Source: a virus. Taken from it: DNA of 37,535 nucleotides. This document shows, one piece after another, positions 30,023-37,535 of the stretch. Every line of letters begins with the position of its first letter. The stretch's first letter is position 1. The notes below the pieces were generated by a model. The model was not told the origin of the DNA. It searched no databases and saw only the letters and a program-made list of their open reading frames with translations. The stretch is taken from the IMG/VR virus record IMGVR_UViG_3300036800_000419, positions 1 through 37,535 of that record; one strand, 5' to 3'. The translations under genes were made by a program, and so were the position numbers.

Positions 30023-31108
30023 TCAAGGGAAGATGCAGGTCACAAATTTGGGCCAGTAAAGGGCGTCGGTTTTAAAGAGGTCGCTGAAATTGGTGGAATT
30101 GTCAGCGTAGGTGAGAACGAGTTCGCGCGGGCCGCTGAGTTCGGGATGCGCTTTGCCGGCGTAACAGAAAACGGATGAGGTCGTCTCCGCGCACTGATAA
30201 ATGGTTTGCGGCGCGCTCCAGGGGCCGCTCGGCGTGGCGGCCGTGCGCAGATTGATGCGAGGCGACAGATCGTTCATGTAAATCATGACGAATTTTTTCA
30301 AGGCCGGCTGCCAGGAAACGGAGCCTTCGGGCGGAGCTTCCTCGCAAATGGGTGTGCCGCGGCGAAAATCGGGCTGCCACTCGTCCACTGCGAGAAACCG
30401 CCAGGTGGAAAGCTGGCCGAGCTTGCCCAGGGGCGCGCGGGCGATCACGGTGGCCACACGCTTGCCGGCGCGATTGACCGAGCCGTAGATATACGTGAAA
30501 TCGCCGTAATTGAGCGCGGCCCAGCCGAATTGACGCTGCACCGTGGAGGCGCCATCGCTGAACGGCAGATCAACCGCCCTGGTTTTCCATTGTGGCGGAG
30601 GATCATCAGGATTGGTGACAGTGACAAGGCTGATGCCGGAGACATCGAAGCCCCACACTGAATCCGGCTTGGTGGCGTGGACGCGCGACATGAACAACTG
30701 CAAGGCCCACCGCTCTCGCACACCGGCCAGCGGCCAGAGATAACCGGCGCCATCAGCCGGCTGGAACAGCGCCTCGGCCTTGCCCGCGGCGTTCGTGCCA
30801 TGGAAAAAATCCGGCGCCTGTCCACGCCTTTGCAGCGCGACCGCGTTGTGAATCATCGTGGCATTGACCCGCTGCCCCGCGCGCACCTCCCCAATAATCG
30901 AATCGCCAAAAAGCCAGAGGGTTGTGTCCGGTCGCAGCGTCAGCGAATAAGCCGCATCCCCGCCAATCCAACCATTCGTCGTACGAAACAAGCCATTCAG
31001 CTCTGGAGCCGCATGAACGCTCACCGCCACATCCACGGCCCCCGCCGGGCGTAACCCACCCAGGCTCAATAGTATCAAACAAAATAGTATTCGCAATATG
31101 CGGCGCAT
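30023..31108 (-). CDS. Secreted DUF4185-like beta-propeller protein
   Basis: 361 aa from the ATG at 31106-31108, chosen because it places a clean signal peptide (RRILRILFCLILLSLGG, AGA cleavage region) at the N-terminus; the upstream in-frame ATG at 31147 adds 13 residues. The mature part carries GWIGGDAAYSLTLRPDTTLW, then LFGDSIIG, the diagnostic start of DUF4185-type five-bladed propellers related in fold to glycoside hydrolases. Later blades have WGFDVSGISLVTV, YGDFTYIYGSVNRAG and GPRELVLTYADNSTNF. It is periplasmic or extracellular and probably acts on or binds carbohydrate; the substrate is unknown. It is convergent with the phage operon and is most likely a host gene. Confidence 0.82.
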   Translation of the reverse strand: MRRILRILFCLILLSLGGLRPAGAVDVAVSVHAAPELNGLFRTTNGWIGGDAAYSLTLRPDTTLWLFGDSIIGEVRAGQRVNATMIHNAVALQRRGQAPDFFHGTNAAGKAEALFQPADGAGYLWPLAGVRERWALQLFMSRVHATKPDSVWGFDVSGISLVTVTNPDDPPPQWKTRAVDLPFSDGASTVQRQFGWAALNYGDFTYIYGSVNRAGKRVATVIARAPLGKLGQLSTWRFLAVDEWQPDFRRGTPICEEAPPEGSVSWQPALKKFVMIYMNDLSPRINLRTAATPSGPWSAPQTIYQCAETTSSVFCYAGKAHPELSGPRELVLTYADNSTNFSDLFKTDALYWPKFVTCIFP

Positions 31109-31195
31109 GCGCGTGAGGGATGGTAGGGCAGCGGTGCGCATTCTCAAACTTTTCCCGCTTCTATCGCGCCTTGAGGACGCCCCAAGGAATTGAAT

Positions 31196-31405
31196 TTACT
31201 TCATGGTGGGAAGCGGGAAACCACATTGCGCCCGCACTTCCAAACACAGGGCAATGGCTTCTCGGATATTCTTGACGGCTTCCGTTTTTGTCACCCCTTG
31301 ACTGACGCAACCGGGAAGCGCCGGACATTCAGCAACCCAAACACCGTCCTCGTCGCGGTTAATTGTAATGGAAAGCTGCGAATTAATATCGACGAGGATG
31401 TTCAC
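31196..31405 (-). CDS. HicB-like antitoxin-type protein
   Basis: 69 aa from a GTG at 31403-31405 that overlaps the stop of the AbrB-like gene (GTGA). The sequence LSITINRDEDGVWVAECPAL then PGCVSQGVTKTEAVKNIREA is the classic HicB partial RNase H fold, with the D-x-W-x-A-x-x-P-x-L-P-G-C signature. The HicB family normally neutralises the HicA mRNA interferase and represses its operon. This is a short form without a C-terminal DNA-binding domain. No HicA gene is adjacent. The same frame is open upstream to an ATG at 31678, behind a good GGAG, giving a possible 160-aa fusion product. Confidence 0.8.
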   Translation of the reverse strand: MNILVDINSQLSITINRDEDGVWVAECPALPGCVSQGVTKTEAVKNIREAIALCLEVRAQCGFPLPTMK

Positions 31406-31650
31406 TTGACGAGCATGGCATACCGCTTCGGCGCCGGCATAGCAACGGGACATTGCGCGAAGAGTTTCCGCAAACCCACCGCGCCTCGGCGTCTGGCGGC
31501 ATTTGGCGTCAATACGATGCTGTTTTTGCCATCGTTCAGCGGGCGCACTTCGACCGTTCCGCCTCTTGTCAGCCCGGACATACGCAGCCACCATTTCGGC
31601 ATAGCGCATCGTCCCACGTTCGAGATTGTTATTGTGCCCAAATCCTTCAT
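31402..31650 (-). CDS. AbrB/MazE-like DNA-binding protein
   Basis: 82 aa from the ATG at 31648-31650. Residues 1-50 read KDLGTITISNVGRCAMPKWW ... GLTRGGTVEVRPLNDGK and SIVLTP, the swapped-hairpin outline of SpoVT/AbrB domains found in transcription factors and antitoxins. The C-terminal 30 residues are basic. It overlaps the HicB-like gene by 4 nt and may supply the DNA-binding function that this HicB lacks. An earlier TTG (31668) would add six residues. It is oriented away from the membrane protein at 31816. Confidence 0.65.
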   Translation of the reverse strand: MKDLGTITISNVGRCAMPKWWLRMSGLTRGGTVEVRPLNDGKNSIVLTPNAARRRGAVGLRKLFAQCPVAMPAPKRYAMLVK

Positions 31651-31815
31651 GTAGCAAGGATTTCGCAAAGTCCGGCATTTGTCACTCCTCGATTATTCGG
31701 GTTCGTACCTGTTCAAGTTTAGACTTTAAGCTGCTTCGCTATTGCCAATTGATCTAGCTGCTTGTCACTTGGACGAAGTCGTTGACAGGGCCAAACGGAG
31801 AGAACACCATGGGGT

Positions 31816-32427
31816 ATGACCCTAAACTGGCCATCTGTGGTGCTTCTCCTAGGTCTAGCAGCACTTTTTTTGTTTCGGTCGGCTTTGGATAGCCTCTTGC
31901 ATCGGATTAACCGAGTAAGAGTTCTTGGTCATTCGCTGGCAGCAACTCCAGAACAAACGTCTCAAGGTTTTGACAATTCCTCGACTAAGACGGACCAATT
32001 GATGGACTTGTTGAATAGCAAGGTTCTTCGCGATGTCGAGGAGTCTATAAAAAAGCATATTCAGAACGAAGGGCCTTCGAAGGCCGAGGAACAGGTCAAG
32101 ATTTTAATTCGTCATTTGGCGTCAAGTCAACTTTCGGAGAAGTTCGAAAGGATTGGCGGTCAAATATTTGGATCACAGCTCGCAATTTTAATCCGAGCAA
32201 ACTCGTCCCCGATAACCGAGGACCAAGCACGCAACTTTTACGATGATGCTGTCAGAAAATTTCCGACGACGTTTGTCAACTACACTTTTGAGCAGTACCT
32301 TTCTTACATGGTAACCTCAGGCCTCTTGGCGAAGGGTGAAAAAGGCATTTTCAACGCCACAGAGCTTAGTCGAGAATTTATGTCGTACCTGGTTAGGTGC
32401 GGGCTAACGCACGAGCGTGGTAATTGA
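31816..32427 (+). CDS. Membrane-anchored hypothetical protein
   Basis: 203 aa. Residues 1-25 are one transmembrane helix (WPSVVLLLGLAALFLFRSAL). A basic segment (HRINRVRVLGHSL) and then a soluble, largely helical domain follow (DVEESIKKHI, AEEQVKILIRHLASSQLSEK, FVNYTFEQYLSYMVTSGLLA). The second half resembles a small winged-helix or helical bundle ending near MSYLVRCGLTH; no family is recognised. The DNA is clearly lower in GC than the phage and the RNR gene. It is convergent with the HEPN-like gene (64 nt apart). It may belong to a small defence or stress island; that is inference. Confidence 0.65.
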   Translation: MTLNWPSVVLLLGLAALFLFRSALDSLLHRINRVRVLGHSLAATPEQTSQGFDNSSTKTDQLMDLLNSKVLRDVEESIKKHIQNEGPSKAEEQVKILIRHLASSQLSEKFERIGGQIFGSQLAILIRANSSPITEDQARNFYDDAVRKFPTTFVNYTFEQYLSYMVTSGLLAKGEKGIFNATELSREFMSYLVRCGLTHERGN

Positions 32428-32491
32428 CTCGTTTTCTGGTTTTTCCAGGCGCGAGAGCGATTTTTTCGATATTTTCGCTTTGGTAAGCGCG

Positions 32492-33313
32492 TCAGATCCC
32501 GTTGTTCAGGATGATACCATGCCCTGCGCTACCTGATGGTGGCGGCGCAACTCCTGAAAGTGACAGCGGAGGGATCGTTTCTGAATTCGCTCGATCGGTA
32601 GGTTTTCCAATTTGTGCGAGAGGCTGCGGCCAAACGATCGGTTCCCACCCTAAGGACCTCGGAAGAACTTTTCGTAATTCAGAAATGCAGCGATCCAGCC
32701 TAACCTCAAGCTCCCGCAATGTATCGGATACCGTTTTAGCGAGAAATTCGTATTCGTCTCCTCGAAGGTCGGCCCACTGTTTTTTGTCGTTCCATTGTCT
32801 TTCGCCTTTACCGAGGGGCGGAACGCAAAGAATTGAGCAGACCCATTTCAATGGAATCTTCGGACCATGCAGTGCGATGTGTCTTTCCTCCCAAAATTGG
32901 GCGAAGGGGCGCAGCAATTCTGAGCTCTTGATCTCACCGCGCTCGCTTATTTTCTTCACCATGTCGTAGATCCTACCTAAATGTGCGTGAAATGCCATCC
33001 ACTGATTTAAGTTCCTCGTATAAGTGTCGAAGCTATCTATTTGCTCCAGATTGATCAATGATTGCTCAATATTCCAACTCAGCACTAAGCTTTCGAGAAT
33101 AGTATAGAGTTTTTGCCAATACTCGCCTCGTGACTTCGATTCCTCATCGCTCGCGCCCGACATTGGCAAAGCATTTGCGTGGCCGTCGTTACCGATATAC
33201 TCCGCCCAAAGGAGCACATACCCGGGAAGTCTTTCGCCGATCTGATCAGCGCAATGATGCTCGATAAGATCGCCGTTGGATCTCAGTTTTTCAATCGCAT
33301 CAGCCAGCGACAT
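32492..33313 (-). CDS. HEPN-like hypothetical protein
   Basis: 273 aa, soluble and mostly helical. Residues 144-149 (RHIALH within FWEERHIALHG) fit the HEPN signature R-x4-H, a metal-independent RNase motif, preceded by long helices (WMAFHAHLGRIYDMVKKISE; SELLRPFAQF), as HEPN domains require. HEPN proteins occur as toxins and phage-defence effectors. Residues after ~225 are Pro/Ser-rich and probably disordered. Another helical pair precedes the motif. The usual polar residue after R is His here (RH), a variant seen in some families. It has lower GC than its neighbours; its start lies 21 nt from the nrdJ stop and points the same way. The assignment rests on one short motif. Confidence 0.55.
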   Translation of the reverse strand: MSLADAIEKLRSNGDLIEHHCADQIGERLPGYVLLWAEYIGNDGHANALPMSGASDEESKSRGEYWQKLYTILESLVLSWNIEQSLINLEQIDSFDTYTRNLNQWMAFHAHLGRIYDMVKKISERGEIKSSELLRPFAQFWEERHIALHGPKIPLKWVCSILCVPPLGKGERQWNDKKQWADLRGDEYEFLAKTVSDTLRELEVRLDRCISELRKVLPRSLGWEPIVWPQPLAQIGKPTDRANSETIPPLSLSGVAPPPSGSAGHGIILNNGI

Positions 33314-33334
33314 AGTTGGTGTTTCCTAATATGA

Positions 33335-36406
<3,072 letters not shown>

Positions 36407-36439
36407 GGTCGAACCTTTGCTTAAAACTTGTTTTTTGTA

Positions 36440-36566
36440 CACTCGCTTGCCTTCGCGTGGGAGGCAACCAGTAAGCTCCCCGGCCTCGTGACTGGGAGCG
36501 TTGCCCGCCACAAAGACCCATTCGGTTGGGAGTCGAGTGAGAAGCTACCACCATATGTAGTGGTGG
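36440..36566 (-). promoter_or_regulatory. Structured 5' leader of nrdJ with competing stems
   Basis: On the minus strand the elements are, from 5': a hairpin TGGTGG/CCACCA (plus-strand positions 36548-36553 with 36561-36566); a closing stem CACTCG (36440-36445) with CGAGTG (36534-36539); a small hairpin CCCA/TGGG (36517-36520, 36527-36530); and stacked stems GTTGCC/GGCAAC (36500-36505 with 36463-36468) and GCTCCC/GGGAGC (36475-36480 with 36494-36499). Two alternative pairings exclude these: TTGCCT (36447-36452) with AGGCAA (36462-36467), and CCAGT (36468-36472) with ACTGG (36491-36495). It ends 33 nt before the nrdJ ATG. The canonical cobalamin-riboswitch B12 box is not visible. A cis-regulatory RNA for nrdJ is inferred. 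Confidence 0.5.
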
Positions 36567-36656
36567 CAAGACTTTTTTGAAAAAAAGTGATTTTGCGAGG
36601 GAAGGGCGAAAATGAGGGGGAAAATGGATGGTTTGGCATGGATTTTGAGGGGGCGG

Positions 36657-36670
36657 AAAACCCGGGTTTT
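36657..36670. repeat. Perfect 14-bp palindrome AAAACCCGGGTTTT
   Basis: Perfect palindrome followed by two more Ts and directly by the CTCTG-type repeat on the minus strand. It could bind a dimeric regulator or act as a weak terminator; there is no further evidence. Confidence 0.6.
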
Positions 36671-36696
36671 TTAACAGGAGGAAGCAGAGGTAAGAG
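36671..36696 (-). repeat. CTCTGYTKC-type repeat, copy 4 (intergenic, minus strand)
   Basis: The minus strand reads CTCTTAC, CTCTGCTTC, CTCCTGTTAA, followed by AAAA. It has the same 9-nt unit spacing and the same CTCCTGTTAAAA ending as copy 1 at 2753, although it lies in host DNA 34 kb away. Confidence 0.6.
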
Positions 36697-36738
36697 AGGG
36701 AGAAGGGAAAAATGGTTGGCGAAGGGAGGTAATCGCGT

Positions 36739-36759
36739 ATGGTGGCGGCGAGCCTATGA
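36739..36759 (+). CDS. Six-codon leader reading frame before the CorA-type gene
   Basis: ATG at 36739 encodes MVAASL and stops at TGA 36757-36759, sharing bases with the CorA-type ATG at 36756 (ATGA). The only strong ribosome-binding sequence, GGGAGGT (36724-36730), is well spaced for this mini-frame and too far (about 25 nt) for the transporter start. Translational coupling is the likely reading. Confidence 0.45.
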   Translation: MVAASL

Positions 36760-37535
36760 TTCGGTCGTTTATATTCAATGCGCAGGGGCAGTTGGCGGGC
36801 AAGCCGGCGGATGCTTCGCAGATCGCAGCGGTGTTGGCGGATCCGGCGCGGTTTATTTGGATCGACTTGGAAAAGCCGCCGGAAAAGGACGCGCGGGCGC
36901 TGTTGGAGGGCGTGTTCCATTTTCACCCGATTTCGGTGGAGGATTGCATCATGGTGAGCCCGTCGCCGAAGGTGGATGATTACACGCCGGGGCCGGACGA
37001 TAAATTTGCGCCGTATATTTTCATGGTGATGCACGCGGTGGATTACAACCGGCGCGATGGGAAATTTGCCACGAGCGAGCTGAATTTCTTTTTGGGGAAA
37101 AATTACCTGGTGACGTATCACGATGTGCCGTTGCGGACGATTGCGACGCTGGAGGCGCGGGTGGAGAAGGAAGCGGGGCGGCTGGCGCACGGGCCGGACC
37201 GGCTGGCGCACCTTCTGCTTGACACTTTGGTGGAGAATTACAAGCCGGCGCTGGATGAATTGTCGCAGGAGATTTCCGAGTTGGAGCAAAGCGCCTTGCA
37301 CGCGCCGCCGCGGAATATGCTGGACCAATTGCTGGGGTTGAAAAAAGAGGTGCGCAATCTGTGCCGCGTGATCGGGCCGCAAAGCGACGTGCTGGCGCGG
37401 TTGGCGACGGGGGAATTCAAGCTGATCCGGCCGAAGCTGCTGCCGTATTTTCGCAATGTGCGCGATGACTTGACGCACATCGGGCAGACCGCGCAGGGCT
37501 ATGTGGAATCGTTGACGGGGATTTTGCAGGTGTAT
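36756..37535 (+). CDS. corA: CorA-type Mg2+ transporter, N-terminal 260 residues (runs off the right edge)
   Basis: The frame from the ATG at 36756 is open for all 260 codons to the edge. The product begins MIRSFIFNAQGQLAG and contains FIWIDLEKPPEKD, FHFHPISVEDCIM, PYIFMVMHAVDYN, ELNFFLGKNYLVTYHD, then a long helical region LLLDTLVENYKPALDELSQE ... LLGLKKEVRNLCRVIGPQSD. This is the cytoplasmic alpha/beta domain and stalk helix of the CorA/MIT family, a pentameric magnesium (or cobalt) channel of the inner membrane. The membrane helices with the GMN motif lie beyond the window. It is divergent from nrdJ. The minus-strand frame over the same DNA (36399-37478) is an Arg/Pro-rich shadow. Confidence 0.92.
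   Translation, partial: MIRSFIFNAQGQLAGKPADASQIAAVLADPARFIWIDLEKPPEKDARALLEGVFHFHPISVEDCIMVSPSPKVDDYTPGPDDKFAPYIFMVMHAVDYNRRDGKFATSELNFFLGKNYLVTYHDVPLRTIATLEARVEKEAGRLAHGPDRLAHLLLDTLVENYKPALDELSQEISELEQSALHAPPRNMLDQLLGLKKEVRNLCRVIGPQSDVLARLATGEFKLIRPKLLPYFRNVRDDLTHIGQTAQGYVESLTGILQVY

Larger units (their letters stand above)
36407..36738. other. Divergent intergenic region between nrdJ and the CorA-type gene
   Basis: 332 nt holding the structured nrdJ leader (36440-36566), an A/T-bounded palindrome (36657-36670) and a minus-strand copy of the CTCTG repeat (36671-36696). Promoters for both genes should lie between 36567 and 36720, but I see no clear -35/-10 pair. Confidence 0.6.

Noticed and set aside
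31782-31787. TTGACA as the -35 box of a promoter for the 31816 gene
   Set aside because: No acceptable -10 hexamer lies 16-18 nt downstream, so it is not reported as a promoter.

Overview
The window is GC-rich bacterial DNA that reads as an integrated prophage (about 2.9-29.9 kb, possibly starting further left) next to host chromosome. The host is probably a GC-rich Gram-negative soil-type bacterium. Many genes start without a Shine-Dalgarno site, behind short A/T-rich leaders. This is seen in Verrucomicrobiota and Bacteroidota, so a Verrucomicrobiota-like host is plausible but unproven.

Left part (1-2.7 kb): the N-terminal part of an unidentified minus-strand gene, a membrane protein with a BamE/SmpA-like C-terminal domain, a small minus-strand gene, and a tightly overlapped three-gene set ending in an HNH nuclease (1221-2687). 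These look like accessory cargo. No integrase, transposase or repressor is visible, so the phage early region is either off-window or absent.

Phage late region (3.0-29.8 kb, all plus strand): it opens with a strongly structured non-coding stretch (2894-3045). Then comes a lysis-like block: a lipoprotein, a membrane/lipobox protein, a class 3 lipase where Mu-type phages carry their lysis genes, and a membrane plus coiled-coil protein. The head module follows Mu/B3/D3112 order: gp26-like, small terminase (DUF3486), large terminase, DUF935 portal, gpG-like, gpI-like protease/scaffold, decoration-like protein, capsid. The tail module is a long non-contractile type: a pair of paralogous tail-tube-like proteins, a chaperone with an apparent -1 frameshift, tape measure, distal tail protein, DUF2163-like hub with four cysteines, NlpC/P60 peptidase, a hub/tip protein split in two, and a large exported or fibre-like protein. 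Unusual guests are a cold-shock protein, an exported protein directly after the capsid gene, and a ~60-residue C-terminal module shared by a head-tail connector and a tail-tip protein.

Right part (29.8-37.5 kb): a hairpin terminator and a cluster of overlapping inverted repeats close the phage. Next come a secreted DUF4185-like beta-propeller protein (minus), an AbrB-like/HicB-like pair (minus), a lower-GC pair made of a membrane protein and a HEPN-like protein, then host housekeeping genes: class II (B12-dependent) ribonucleotide reductase nrdJ with a structured 5' leader (minus), and divergently a CorA-type Mg2+ transporter running off the right edge.

The most notable observations are: (1) a multi-stem candidate RNA opening the phage late region; (2) a dispersed 9-nt-periodic repeat, once inside an 18-bp stem-loop, that in two phage genes encodes the hydrophobic core of a signal sequence; (3) the lipase in the lysis slot; (4) the nrdJ leader with mutually exclusive stems; (5) the HNH three-gene module.
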